Part shown: in pieces, positions 28,701-43,700 of the stretch
Layout of the letters: each line of letters opens with the position of its first letter
How positions within the stretch are numbered: the stretch's first letter is position 1
From: Tanypteryx hageni
Taxonomy: Eukaryota > Arthropoda > Insecta > Odonata > Petaluridae
Direction: 5' to 3'
Length of the DNA stretch: 64,000 bases
Assembly: GCA_028673005.1 (NCBI GenBank)
Contig: CM054115.1
Coordinates: 193,820,370-193,884,369 of the forward strand
The notes under the pieces: model-generated
Database searches by the model: none
Told to the model about the DNA's origin: nothing
Seen by the model: only the letters and a program-made list of their open reading frames with translations
Translations under genes and position numbers: made by a program

Positions 28701-31700
28701 TTTACAAGCCCAAATTGCACCCATTCCACACCAGTGGGCTAAGATCAGAAATACTTTTTTTCAGCCCACCCTAATGTATATATTTTGGAGATCCACCATG
28801 AGAGGCAAAGGTAAGGTTTTATCAAGCATGATTGAATAGCAAATGTAATACAAAGTAGCTATTACTCTTACTGTTTTCATCCATCATTGATTGTTTGTTG
28901 TTCATTCTTCATTTGTCATTGTTACAAAATATGTGCTGGAGTAAATGTGAATTCCTTATTTAATGTTTATCAACCTATTTTAAGACAACTTTCGGCATAT
29001 AAGATGCACCGGGATATAAGACACCGTGGTTTTTTAGAAGATTTTTCAAGAAAAAAGTATTTTGGTTCACCAAGGCATTTAGGAAGGGGCACGTCATGTA
29101 TCATCCCCAGCCATGATTAAGTCTGTATCTGGTAACACTTACAGAAAATATTATGGCATGATAAATATAATGTTTTTGATAAATTTAATTCATAAAATAA
29201 ATAGGGATGTTCTAAAACATACATAAATGCTTTGAGACTTGCATAGCTAAATGTGCCCTGCATGAACTCGACAGTCGTAATAATCAATCTGCCAGAGTGT
29301 GCCGCACACGTTGCACCCTTTGCCAATAGCGCTTACTTAAACTTATGTTCAAGATGATATTTTAATTTAATGGAATAAATAATAAATGGAATGCATATGT
29401 AATAACGATAAGTGTGCTCAACTAATCCTTTTTCTTCTGCAACTCTTTTTCCTCGTACATAACAAGTCTGATCAATATAGCAATACACCACCTTTTTGAA
29501 CGTCGTGAATAATTGGTTCCGGAAAACTGATGTGAAATACAAATTTGCAAAGTGCAAAACCTATTTTCCCATGAGACGCCATGCTATTATGAGAGAGTGG
29601 TTCCCAGCCAACCTAAAAAATTCACTTTTTTATCATAAATAACGCAGTTTAACAGAAAATAAAAGAAAACATAACCGCAATTGAAAACCTAGCATTATAA
29701 AGTGAAAAAAATACTTTTAATTACCAACAAAATGCGTAATAGCAAATGAAAACCCAGCATAACAAAGCGATTACACTTCTTTCTGCACTTGTACAGTTTA
29801 CCTCCAACACAATTTTGCATGCGATTTTCGATCTTCTTTTGTTCATTCTAAGGAAATGGTTTAATTTAAATTGAACTACTGAAATGGAATTTTGAGTACA
29901 TTATGCACAAATGTTTTCCTGGATTCTGCAACAAACATTTCCAAGCCACAAAAAAAAACACGCATTAAAAAGTGGTTACATTTCTTTTACTAATTACATT
30001 AGAACTGCATAACATAAATCAAAACCTAGCGTAAGAAAGTTATAACATTTCTTTTAGTAATCACATTCAAAATATGCGGCAGAAAATCTTACGTTACAAG
30101 ATGATAGCAATTCTTAGATTTACATTAAAAATACGTAATGAAAAATGAAAACCTAACAAAACAACAGTTACTTAAATTACATTCAAAATACAAAGATAAT
30201 GCAAATGAAATCCTTACATCCCAAAATGATGGCATTTTTTAAATTTTAAACTGAAGTTACATCATCGTCATTGAGATAGTCAATGCTCTTCTCAGAACTC
30301 TATGGCTTATTGGAAGATGGCTTTTTAAAGAATAAAACCAATTTTAGTTGCTTCTATGCCTTGTTTTTTGCATACAACTTGGTATAAATTATGAATTGTG
30401 TTCTTACTCTCCTGATTACAGATCCACTCCTTTCTCTGTCTGAGTCGTGTTCATCCCATAATGCCATATCAACTTCAATCAGCCTGAAAGATAGACAGAA
30501 TTTTTGCTGTCAGACGTTTTTCATCCTCTTGCATCTCCAGTGTTTCCAGCTCTTTAACCCTTTCCTCATCTTGCTCCATTAGCTCCTCCACAGTTAGTTC
30601 CTCCGAATGACATTCTAACAGCTGATAGACATCCCTTGTTTCCATTTCATCAAGTTCTAGTTGTCTTGCTGTATGTCAACCGTTTCAACCACTTCTTGCA
30701 TCTGATCTGCAATGTTTTGCTCAGTTTCCATATATAGGTAATAGTGTCGGCACATCTTTTCATTCTTGTAGCTATTGCAATCTCAATACACATAACGTTA
30801 TTTATCCTACATAATATTTATGACATCTACATGAATTCTACTGTTCCGTGGCATTACTCATGCTATTCAATGGGCTCACTAGGAACTAAAACATCGCAAA
30901 CGTACCAAAATTGTAATCACCGTGAGAGGACATTTATTAAAGCACAATAATGAAAATGCATCCTCGGAATTCACATTGCATAAGTTACTGCTGCATATAT
31001 TAACAAAACTTTCACTATTAATTATTAACTATGTATATTTTAATGTTTTTGCGATGAATGACTGCCAATTATTCCATTTTGGAGATGAGTGTGCTTGTTA
31101 GTGTTGGTATTAAGAACAGTAACAATCTTACATTTGGTGTAGAAGACGCAGGCTGATTTTGGGGGTCATTTTTCAGGAAAAAGGTGCATCTTATATGCTG
31201 AAAAATACAGTAATTAAAATCGACCAAGGAACATCCTAATATACCATGTGACAATAAAAAGCATCGGATAACGATGAGTGTGACACGAAGAGGAAAGACA
31301 CTGAAGAGGATGAGACATGGAATTGAGAGGCATCCCGATATAAGCATAAGATTACGATGAGAGAGAAATGGAGTCAAGAAGCACGTCTTTCTGGCAAATC
31401 AGCCTCTTGGGCTATCATCACCATAACATTTCTTACATGACCCTACACAGAAGGGAGAAGGGAAACCCGGTGCCGGCATCAGCCTACTCTTTACAAAGAG
31501 CACCAAGGGAGTCAACTGCTTAACTTCCCTTGCGAAGGATGGAGCAGAAACTTGCACATTTCCTCAAATCACACAAGTAGGGTACAGGGTGTGATCCAAG
31601 GTTGAAAAATCCAACCTTTGCAGGATTTGAACCTGGGACCACTGTGTAGAAGGCCAATGCTCTAGCCACTCTACCACTGCAAATCCAGAGTCTAGAAGCA

Positions 31701-34700
31701 TTCTCACAAACAGGGCCTCCACTTACTAATCCTTTCAAGTGAAAAACAAACTTCATCTCTATGGTAATTTGATTCTTACATTGTTTAGTTATCCGTCTGG
31801 AGTGATGCTTATCATGTTCCATAAATATTACATAATTTCATAAGGACCGGACGGTATCATGGCCCTCTGAATTCATTGAAGCAGACTCAGTCCCCAGTGT
31901 ACATTTAAATGTATATTCTCAGCCACCAGCACCTACATCTGATATACATTTAAATGTACACAGATCCGATAGAGGTTAAGCATATCAAACAAACCTGAAT
32001 TACATCCACCCTTGCATCAGGAAATGTAGGAGTAAGCCTGAAAAGGTTGTAGAGGCATTTCTGGACATAGAGTGGACGAGATGAATAGCGACGAAGAGCT
32101 TCTAACATTTGAGACTCACAAGCTGTACCACTCACCTGTTAAGATAAAAATGCCAAGCTATGTTTCAGACTACATTTCCTCACCTCTCAATATTCTTCTT
32201 GACACATAAAATATTAATATTTGTTGTATATTAGCTCAATAACTTTTGGCTTAAACAAAGTAAATAAAGTAAAACTCCTATAGCCAAAAAAGGATTTAAA
32301 AAAACCCTATGCATTTCACCCATGATGTGGGCATCTTCAGGGTTGACAACAGTTGATCACCTGTCACTGTCAAGATAAGGTCACCCCTGAAGATGCCCAC
32401 ATCATGGGTGAAATGCATAGGGTTTTTTTAATCCTTTTTTTGGCTATAGGAGTTTTATTTTATTTACTTTTATTAATATTTGTAGTGAAGCACATTGCTA
32501 AAAACTATTTTGGAAACATTAAATTATAAAATAAATATCTTTACAAGCTGTCTCCAAAGTGATCATCATACAATATATAAAATGATCCCTAGCTTTTGGA
32601 TGTTTATGCAAAAGAAACTGGTACATTTTGCTACTAGGGGAGGACCAGACATCAATGTCACAAACTGTGACCAACTTTCGCTGGTGGATAGAAGCATAAA
32701 AATAAGCAAACACATGTCTCAGCTTTTGGCTCCATAGACCCTAGTTCACAGGAAATCAGGAGTCATAGTTTATAGAAAATTACTGTGCTCCTTATAAGGT
32801 CTTCACAGGAAGTTAATTAATCCACAGACAGGCTAGCCGAGGGGTTAAGGCACTAAAGTAAGAAGCTGACGATTCTTGTTTTGTGGTTTGAATCCCAATA
32901 CTGGCAGTTTTTTTCATCTATCACAATGAACTACCGTATCTGCCCGAGTATAAGCCAATGTTTTTTGTCAAAATCTATCATGAAAAAATAATCCCTCGGC
33001 TTAAATCTGAGTTTGAGAAAAAATTTGGGGTTAGGGTTAAGTCTCATAGTCACCCATAGATGGCAGGATGTCTCTCAATGCCATCGTGTTCAAATGATAC
33101 TACTATATTTTTCGTAAAGTAAATATTTGACCTACGATGAATATTAATGAATAAATAATAAAGCTAGAATATTGAATTTAGCAGTACTCATGTTTTGTTG
33201 CCGTTGTTACTGGTTTTTTTCATTTCTAAATGCTATTGGATATTTTCTTTCGTTTTTCACGGCTATGCATATGTATCATTAAGAATAATTAGCAATTTGT
33301 ATTATTTTCCATTATCCATTAAAAGAAGATCCTATTAGTTTATTTGGCTATTGTAGTTATTGCTATAGCCATTGTAATGTTTATAAGCATGTTAAAACCT
33401 CATTCATGGAATCTATTAAAATTACATGCATTGACTACGCAGACGATTACACAAAATGTGATGACGGCTATTGATGCTCAACTGTTTGAATTAGGGTAAA
33501 ACTTGTGTGTGAAGTTATATGGTATATGGAATACCATATACCATATGAACATGTATAATTATAAAATGCAATTTCTTAAGGCAATGTAAATACCAATTTC
33601 ATTGGAAATAGACTTGGATAAAAATTATCTTTGCGAGGTTGCTATTGCTTTACTTGACCTTGTGTGAAAATGAAGATGAATGAAATTATCGTAACTGAAT
33701 GTGGAACGCTATTTCACAAAGTAGCGAATGCTCGAATTCCCAGTTGCCAGAATCCTACTTCCCATAGTAAAAACTGTGGTGGAGAAAAGAGGGGTATTAA
33801 TGAATAGGATGCAAAAAGGATAAAGGACTGAGAGGAATTTACGGATATGCAGTAAAAAGGAGAGGAGGAGGATAAAGGGGGGAGGGCATAAGGTACGCAG
33901 AGGGAACATAGTTGACATTGATATCATTCGACAGAGAATTATATGATTATGAATACGCATGGTAAAAACGAAAATAAAGGGAGGGAGGGAAAAGGGGGAG
34001 GGCATAAGTTATGCCAAGGAAACACAGTCGACATTGTTATCAATTGACAGAGAATTTTACAATGATTACGAATATGCAGTGTAAAAACAAAAACAAAGGG
34101 GGGAGGGCATAAGGTATGCCAAGGAAACACAGTCGACATTGTTATCAATCAAGAGAGAACTATATAATGATTACAAATACCAAGCATAAAAACAAAAATA
34201 AACGGAGGAAGGAGGGGGGAGGGCATAAGGTACGCCAAGGAAATACAGTCCTGCACTTTAACTGTTCTGGGCTCAAGTAGGTGATTCACCAATGGATGAA
34301 AAATGAAAAAAAAATAATTTAACTTGACAATTTCAAAGTCAGAGCCATTATTGAATCGTTTAACTGGGAATATCTCTTAAAAGAAAATGATCCTAACAAA
34401 TGTAAAGAAGAAGCTTAACAAAATCTATGCATTGTCAACTAAAGAATCTTCTCATCTCAAACTAAAAAAGGATTTTATGACAGCTAAACTAATCGAACAA
34501 ATAAAAACTCGAGATAAAAATTACAGATAGTGAAAAAGCAAGCCGACTAGATTTTGTTTAGATCTTCAGTATTGATTTTACGCAGTCTTTCATTTTCATC
34601 CTTAATACCACAAGTGAAACCATTTTTTATCCAAACGAAGTTATATCTGGCATGTTTACATAGTTCCCTGGTTTTCCAGAATAGTTCTCCATAATATTTG

Positions 34701-37700
34701 GTTAAGGCTTCATTTACATAAAATCTGGTATTATTATTATTCCTTAAAATATCATCATCAGTTAATGGTTTTGGGTTATTGCTGCAAATATCTTTTATTT
34801 TCTATGAAACAAAACTTCCAAGATTTTACTTTTGTAATCTGCTCGGCGATTTTTAACTACATACACATCATCAATATCATTTTTGCTAAAAGTTTTTATT
34901 TCTAACTTATTAACAAAACCATAACTATACCATTAATATCTCTTTCTTTCCGATCCTCGTCTATGCACACAGTATCTAATGTTTTATCTATGTAATCTCG
35001 ATCTAATCTATTCCCCTTGTTTTCTAAATTGATAACAGTGTAATGTTTTTCATGTAGTTCATCTCTTAGTTGTACTATAGTAAGGTTCAGATTATCAATG
35101 TTTTTATTGTAACTTTTCAATGTTTTCAGTAATATATCATATTCCTATACTAGAAAGTTTATACTTAGCCTTATATCATTTAGGTCCTTTCGTGAATCAT
35201 AATGGTCTGTTGGTGTGAGATACTCTCCACCTGTTTTATCTTTTTGACGGCATCCGGGGAATCTACATGTTTCTTTTCTTATTGTCATCATCCATTGGTG
35301 AATCACCTACTTGAGCCCAGAACAGTTAAAGTGCAGGACTGTATTTCCTTGGCATACCTTATGCCCTCCCCCCTCCTTCCTCCGTTTATTTTTGTTTTTA
35401 TGCTTGGTATTTGTAATCATTATATAGTTCTCTCTTGATTGATAACAATGTCGACTGTGTTTCCTTGGCATACCTTATGCCCTCCCCCCTTTTCTCTCCT
35501 CCTTTTTGCTTCCTATTCGTAAATATGCCTCTTTTCTCCACCCCAGTTTTTACTATGGGAAGTGGTGTTCTGGCAACTGGGAATTTCAGCTTTTGCTATT
35601 CGAGCATATGGGACTATGGCAAGTGGGATTAATGCAACTGGGTTTTATGGCAAGTGGGATTCGAGCATTCAAATTCGAGCAATTGGGACTAAACCAAATC
35701 TGAGACCCTGGGTTCTGTTGAAGCTTCGGGAAATTTTTTTAAATCTATTACAATAAAGTACCATTTGATGTAAGTTTTATTCTTTTTTGAAAAAATGCCT
35801 TGGATTATTATTTTAAGAAAAGCAAACTATGAAATTCATTCTAGACAAGTGTATGTGCGAGAAAAAATTATGTGTATAGATCTCCATTTAATGGGCCACA
35901 CAACAGCGTGTGTTGGTGAGCAAAAGTATATGTGTGCGAGAATACAACTTGTATTCTTTCATTTTGAATTGTTCGTCCTCTCTATTAGAATAAAATACAT
36001 TTTCAAAATAATAAAAGATTTTGCCAGCTACACCTTCCTGCTGTTCAACAATGCTACTACTTTGAAATAAATTTGTTTAATTAATTGTTAATGAATATGC
36101 ATTATGTAAGCAATAGGAACTGTTTTCCCCATGCATATGCTTACTGAGCGTAATTTGTTTTTCTAAAAATAATAATCCAAGGCATTATTTCAAAACAGAA
36201 TAAAACTTATATCAAATAGGACCTCATTGTAATAGATGAAAAAAAACTGCCAGTATTGGGGTTCAAACCACAAAACAAGAATCGTCAGCTTCGTAGTTTA
36301 GCGCCTTAACCACTCGGCTAGCCTGTCTATGGATTAATTAACTTCCTGTGAAGACCTTATAAGGAGCGCAGTAATTTTCTATAAACTTTGACCCCTGATT
36401 TCTTGTGAACTAGGGTCTATGGAGCCAAAAGCCGAGACACATGTCTGCTTATTTTTATGCTTCTATCCACCAGCGAAAGTTGGTCACAGTTTGTGACATC
36501 GATGTCTGGTCCTCCTCTTGTAAGTTATTAAATGGATTTATCGATACAAAAATATATTGTTAAGTCGATGACATGATGTAACAAATCATTATTTCTTTTA
36601 TTGATGAATAAAGATATTATATAAATGAGATGGATACGTTACTGAGCACAAAATAAAATTCACGATGGTAGGGTGTTTATTTCATTCTACTTACCGCCAG
36701 ATTTGGACGGAACGATGGGAGGGAAGGATCACTGAAGGTCTCATCATAGCATGCCTCTGTTTGGACCAGTCCAATAAAACGAAGGTGAGGATGTGCTTCA
36801 ATCCAAGCACGAAGCACTGGACCACCTTCGACCTGTCAAAAATGCAAATTAAGATTACTCATAAAAATTGGAACTAAAAAGATGAATAATCAAGCTAACC
36901 TTATGGCTTTACTCCATTACTCACTCCTGTGATAGCTAATGAGTTAGCTATAAAACATACTCAACAAAAGAATTTACAATTTTAAGATGAAAATAGAATG
37001 AGTAAAAGTTCTCATCTGTAAGGAGTATGAGATTAAGGATCAGGTTGAGTTTCTTGCTATTAATTCAATTTTAATGAAATGCTAATACAATGTCAAAATG
37101 GTTTCTTCGCATACCCGTGAATGTCGTTAGAAAAAACGGTCCAAAGGTAATGGTTGCATGTATCTGAAACTAGACACTGAAGTGAACTACCTTCCCCTCC
37201 TATTCTTCTTCCTTCCCCATCCCTCCTCCCCTAATCGACCAAATTAGCTACTCTGACCAAATAAATTATATATAAAACTAGTACAAAAGCCCATCAAAAT
37301 AAGGGGGAATGCATGGATTTAAGGCACCTTCCATTCTTCCTCCTTTTCTCTCTTCCTCTCTTCCATCCAATCCGTGTCACTTAAATACTGCAATCATCAC
37401 CTTTATGCAGATTACTTGCAAATATACACAAGTTCTACCACAAACAATCTCGCAAAAACCCTAAAAATTATCAATAAGGACTTAGAAATGCTAGAGGTCT
37501 TGAGTAATAAAAACTTTCTTCGTATCAATTCAGAAAAATCACAGGCAATCTTAATTGGTTACCCTAAGATATTAGTAACTATTAATCAATCCCAAAGAAT
37601 CCTGATCAACATAGCAAATTCAACTATACCTTATTGTAAAGTGGTAAAGAATCTTGGATTGCTTATAGATGAAACCCTCTCTTGGGCCCCACATGTTATA

Positions 37701-40700
37701 AATGTGTATAAAACAGTAAACTCGTCTCTTAACTCACTTAAGAAATTAAGTAGCAGTACTCCGGTTTCTCTAAAAAAGCATCTGGTAACTTCACTAATTA
37801 TTCCGCATTTTGACTATGTTGATATAGCATACCAAGATTTATCTCAAGAGCTTTTGTTAAAAATTCAGAGAACACATAACGCGTGCATCAGATATATATT
37901 TAATCTGAAGAAATCAGACCACATTTCTGAGTCACTCGTCAAATTAAACTGGCTAAATTTGGAGTCTCGTAGATTCCTACATTTACTTTCCTTGCTATAC
38001 CAATTACTTAATTCCAACAATCCGCATTATCTTGTCACTGAATTTAGAAGTATAGACACTGTACATAACCATAACACCAGAGGGAGCCATAAACTCCTTA
38101 TTCCTCAACTCCTTATTTTCAACAAGTCCTTCATTGTAACTGCTTGCAGACTATGGAACGACCTTCCCCAAACAATAAAAAATTCGCACTCACTCTCCTC
38201 ATTCAAGCGACACTGCTATCAATCTCTCTTATTCTTGCAAAGTAACAGTTAAACATGCTTAATGCTTCAATTTTATTTACTTTTTATTTTTTTTATTTTT
38301 TAATATCTTGATTTTGGCAAAACAATATTTATTGTAAATGTTCATATTTTACTGATTTATTTGTTTTTTTCTTTCCATTTTGTTCAGATGCACCAATCTT
38401 AATATCTATCCATTTTGTCATTTTTATGTTTATTTTATCAATGATCTATTCGTGTTGTGCCAATTTATTTTTCTTTATCTCTTTATGATTTTAATTTATT
38501 TATAAATTGTTCTAAATTTCACTTATTGATGTTTTTAGTGAATCTCAGTAGGCTTCACAGGTTTTTCACACCCCCCTTCTTGTGTGGGTGTTTTCCTGCA
38601 GTGGGTTTTTTTACATGGATTCCATAATTCAGCAGTTCATATTTTTTCCCACAAAATCACATTATTTCTTTTCAAATACTTGAATTTTTATTGTTACCTG
38701 TATTTACATTGCTAATGTTTTATGTATTATTATATGTTTCATGAGGAGGGGATACGTGGAAGATGGGACTTCTTAGTCTCAATCTCATCCCAAATAAAGA
38801 CCAAATCAATCAATCAATCCTCCCTCCCTCTCTCCCATCCTCCCTCCCTCTCCCCCTCTCTCCTTCTCTGGAATAATAGACTTGGTAGTCTCAATCTCCC
38901 TCTAATAAAGACCATTACCTCTCTCCCTCCTTTTCTGTCTCCCTCCCCCCCCCTCTCTCTCCCTTTATCTCTTTCTCACTACCTCTCCTCCTCTCTCTCC
39001 TTCTCTTAAAAATAGACTTCCTGGTCTTAATCTTGCCCTAATAAGGAACATAATCTGTATATCTCTCCCTCTCTTCCTCTTTCTCCTTCTCTTAAAAATA
39101 GACTTCCTGGTCTCAATCTTGCCCTAATAAGGAACATAATCTGTATATCTCTCCCTCCTTCTCTGTCCCCATCCCTCTCTCTCCTCCTGTCTCTCTCCTT
39201 CTTCCTCTCACTCCTTTCTCACATATTAAAAGATTCAAAGCACACTCGCTCCCCTTACAGATATAAGGGTTGAGATGACAATGCAATCTTGAGGTTTAAC
39301 AATGACAGTCAGCAAGGCAACATATTGTTAAAAAACTTAAAAATTTCCAATAAATATGATTTAAATGTACAACTTGAGCGATTTCGAATCGTAGACGAAA
39401 TTTGACGATAAAAATAAGAAACGTTATTTATTTTTCTTTAAAACAGTCTAGGTCGGAAGACTATAGGTCAATTCTTTCTCATTTTAATTTGCAGAAGAGT
39501 AAAAGCCTGTATGTCGAAAAAAAATTTTTACATGTTATCTTATGGGAAACAGAAATTATCTACTGGACTTGAACCCAGGTCTTTTTTGAAAGATTTATTT
39601 TTGTAAATGGCTTTTACTATAAGAATCAAACACTCCTACCAAATTTCAATCTTCTACCTACTCAGAATGTTTGTTAAAAATTGTATTACAGTCATCATAA
39701 ATAGTTCGTATTAGTCGAGCGTGGCCAGATTTCTACGCTCATTATTAAAATAGATAGGAAGATGCCCATTGAAAACATGAAAGTTTTTTATGAAATTTCG
39801 TGAATAGATGTGACGCGAAGCTATTATCCAAATCAATGGTACCCAATTACACGAAACAGGCAACAATGCAAATCACTAAGAATGCGTCAAATTCTTGCAT
39901 TAAAAACTGACCTGTTGATCGATTCGATATATATTCAAAAATCGATGGCAGGAAAACAAACTTTCATTCTTTTAGCCATTCGTTGTTTCAAGTCTCGAAC
40001 TTCTACGATAATTCTAAGTGATTTTAATATGCGAATGATTAATATTCTACCTTCAAATGTATTCCTTCTCGCATATAACACAACAAATATTGTTTACATT
40101 GGTTGCTAAGAAAATCATTTCCCACTCCTTCCTTCTTTCTCTCTTGTATTAAAAACATTCAAAACACGCTTTCACCCATAAGGAATGAAATGACAATAGG
40201 ATTTTGAGGTTTAACAATGTAACGGGTTGGCAAGGCAACATCCCATTAAAATGGCAAGATTTCCCCAAAATATGTGAATTAAACGTTTAACATGTGGAAT
40301 TTCAAACTGTAGGGAGAAAATGGTGAACAGAATAAGAAATATTACAATTTTTTCTTTAAAATGGTTTCAATTGAAGATCGTAGGTCATTTCTTTCTAGCT
40401 TAGATCTCAAAAAGAATAAGCCTGAGCGTGGAAAAGTCGATGTTTACGTGTTATTTTATGGGAACTAGTTTCTTCCTTGGAGTCAAACCCAAGACTTTTT
40501 ATTTTTTTCGTCATCACCTTAAAATATGTAAATTGAGCATTTCTACCAATTCCAAAAATGTATCTTGATCTTTTATCGAGTTATTTGCATTTCTATAGCA
40601 TGACAGAGGGAGCCAGAAAGGGATAGAAGGCTCTTATAGATTTTAGATCATTTTTAAACCTCTTTCATATATTTTATATGCTCAATTTTAACTTTGAGGG

Positions 40701-43700
40701 AATTGTAATATAGGATACATTAGTAGTTATTCTCTTGTTACCTCCACATCTTCAACATCGAGGAAAGATCGGTTGCGCAAGTCAAAGTGCATCTGAATAA
40801 TGAGTCTGCTAACAACTTGTCAGAAAGAAAGTATCACATGTCATTGGAATTTATTAAAGACTTATGTATTTACATTGTATCAATAGTAAGTATCATGTTT
40901 AATTGAAAAATGGTTTATTAAATATTAAAAATGCGAAATCTTTTTTATTCCCGGGATATTTGAAAATCTAATTCCTGTTTCCCAGGAAACGAAATATCAC
41001 CGGGAACCCAAAACTCCAGTTAATGCTTTAGCTTACAGAACTTTTCATTATAATCTGCTAATGATGACTGCTCTAAGTAATAAAATTAGAAATTTGCATA
41101 AAAACTGGAAAAAGGTAAAAATAACATTTTTATTTTACTTCTTTTTCTATATTCTTTATTGTCAATTGTTGAACCTAGCCACAAAATTTGGCTCATCATC
41201 ATCCTCTTCTTCTTCCTTCTCTCCATCATCTTCCTCATCTTCTTTCTTCTCGTCATCATTAGTCTTATCTCACCCTTTCTCTCCCTGTGCTAGATAAGTT
41301 TTTTGTCGCAGAGTTTTGCTGTTCCTGCACATCATCCGTTTGCACCACCCTAGGCTAGCTTTGAACTGATCAGATGGTATAATTAAGGATTTACTGATTT
41401 CTCAGCATTTCAATTGAATTATTTCTCATGTGACTGGCATCCCTACAGTTCGTTCCTCAACTACAAACTTGACAGCATGTTTTTCAATTTCATCAAATCG
41501 TCCAACTTCCCACAAAAAGATTTAAGATGATAATGAGCATTTAATAAAGACTGCTTATGACCTCTCCAATGCCTTAATTGTTTTCAGTAATACCATAGTT
41601 ATTGGCAGCTTTACTATTGTTTGAAGCTTCTGCCTCCCTCACAATCCCAATTTTAAAACTAGCATCATAACTCTGCCTCATACCTTTCCATGCATGATCT
41701 CTTTTCGAGAAGCTTATTTCCACATTATCAACCTTCTTTTTATTCATTTTAAATCCCAATAAAATATACTCAATAATAAATCCTAAAAAACACAATCCGA
41801 TGGGCATAACAGAAGCAATCAATTAAATTTAGAACTAGGATACATGAATAGACACTCAGAAAGCTAAAACAAAATCCTCAAAAATATTTTTTATCTCTCG
41901 TCTGGATGGTCCGAGCAGGCCTGCTTCGTAAGCATTTCGAGGGTCTGTTTCACTCTCCTTTTGTGTATATTAGCACGGTATCTGGTTAGTCTTACTCCTG
42001 AGTCAAGCATCTCATCTTATATTGCTTCCTAGTTCTCAGTCGAGAGATTACTTTTGTGAAAGGAAGTTGAGACACCCGTGTTCGAAGATGGAGAGCAGTA
42101 GTAGTGGTTCGTTTTCGAGAGATGAAATTGAAAGATTACTTGAGGATGAAATAGAAGACAGTGAATTACACGTGGATTCCGGCAGTGATAATTCTAGAGA
42201 AGAAGAGGTTGATTTCTCTGCATTAAGTGTACCTCAAGAGTCTGAAAACGAAGACGAAAATGATGGTGGTTCATCAGGTAGGGCTGACGATTTTCACAAT
42301 GCATGGGTTTGGGTTGATTTTGACGGACGAAATGTTCCAAGAAAAATTCCATTTATTGGTGAGTTTGGTCCAACTACTTCTATTACTAATGTTCTTGAGT
42401 CTTTTACAAATTTTTTTGATACCACCCTAGTTGAGACAATTGTTTTGGAAACTAACAGGTATGCCGAAAATTATTTTTAAAATGTTGTTCTTTCCTCCCG
42501 ATCTCGATTTAACAAATGGAAACCTGTTGATCTAGCGGAAATATATGTATATTTGGGAATCATCATGTTAATGGGTATTGTACAAAAGCCTACACTACGT
42601 TCTTATTTTTCAAGAAAACCACTTTGGGAAACTCCAATATTCCCCGAAACAATGTCTCTAGATAGGTTTGAAAGTATTTGAAAATTTTTTCATTTTGTTG
42701 ATAATTCAAAAATTAATAGTTATACTGGAAACAAAAAATTGTTCAAAATTCAACCTATCATCGATTATCTACAATGTAAATTTCAAAGTATTTATTTACC
42801 AAAAGAAAATATTGTTGTGGATGAATCTCTAACACTTTGGAAGGGACATCTGTCATTCAAGCAATATATTCCTTTGAAGTCTTCTAAATTTGGAATAAAG
42901 ACTTTCGAGCTTTGTGAATTGGACACTGGGTATTTATGGAATTTTGTTTACTCTGGGGCCGATTCTACAATTTCTGTTTCTGATACTCCAGATGGACTCA
43001 AAACATCAGCAATAGTAATTAAATTATTGGAACCTTATAATTTATGCATGGATAGCTACTATAACTCACCTGATTTGGCAAAATTTTTAACAAACTGAGG
43101 TACTAACATTGCTGGAACATTACATTTAAATAGAAAAAATGTCCCAAAAGAGATAAAATCTAAAAAATTGAAGAAAGGGGAACATTTCCAAAGTAAGCAA
43201 TAATGTTATGATCATGAAGTGGAGAGATAAAAAGCCGGTGACATTCATTTCGACCTTTCATACCAAAAAAAACAATAAATGGTACATTAAATTATTCAGA
43301 TGATTGTTAAATGTTTCAGTACACAACGCACTGGTAACCTTCAATAGTTCTCAAAATAAGATGAACCATCTCAGCTTTCGCCTTCTGAATAAATCAGATT
43401 CTAGAAAAATATGGGACTATTTCCGAGTCACCAAGCGCCAGACGACCCCCCGTAAATCTGTCACCACGCCGTTTACTCAAAAGGCACTTCGTAGAAAAAC
43501 TACCGCCGACAGGGAAAAAAGCAAAGCCACAAAGAAGATGCAGTGTGCTCGGCTAAAGGGAAAAGAAAGGACACCATATACTGGTGCCCTGACTGTGATG
43601 TGGGCCTGTGTTTAGAGGAATGCTTTAAAAATTACCACACCAAGGTAAATTTTTAAGCACAGAATCAAATGTCAAAGACTGTACGCTGAATACAACTCCC

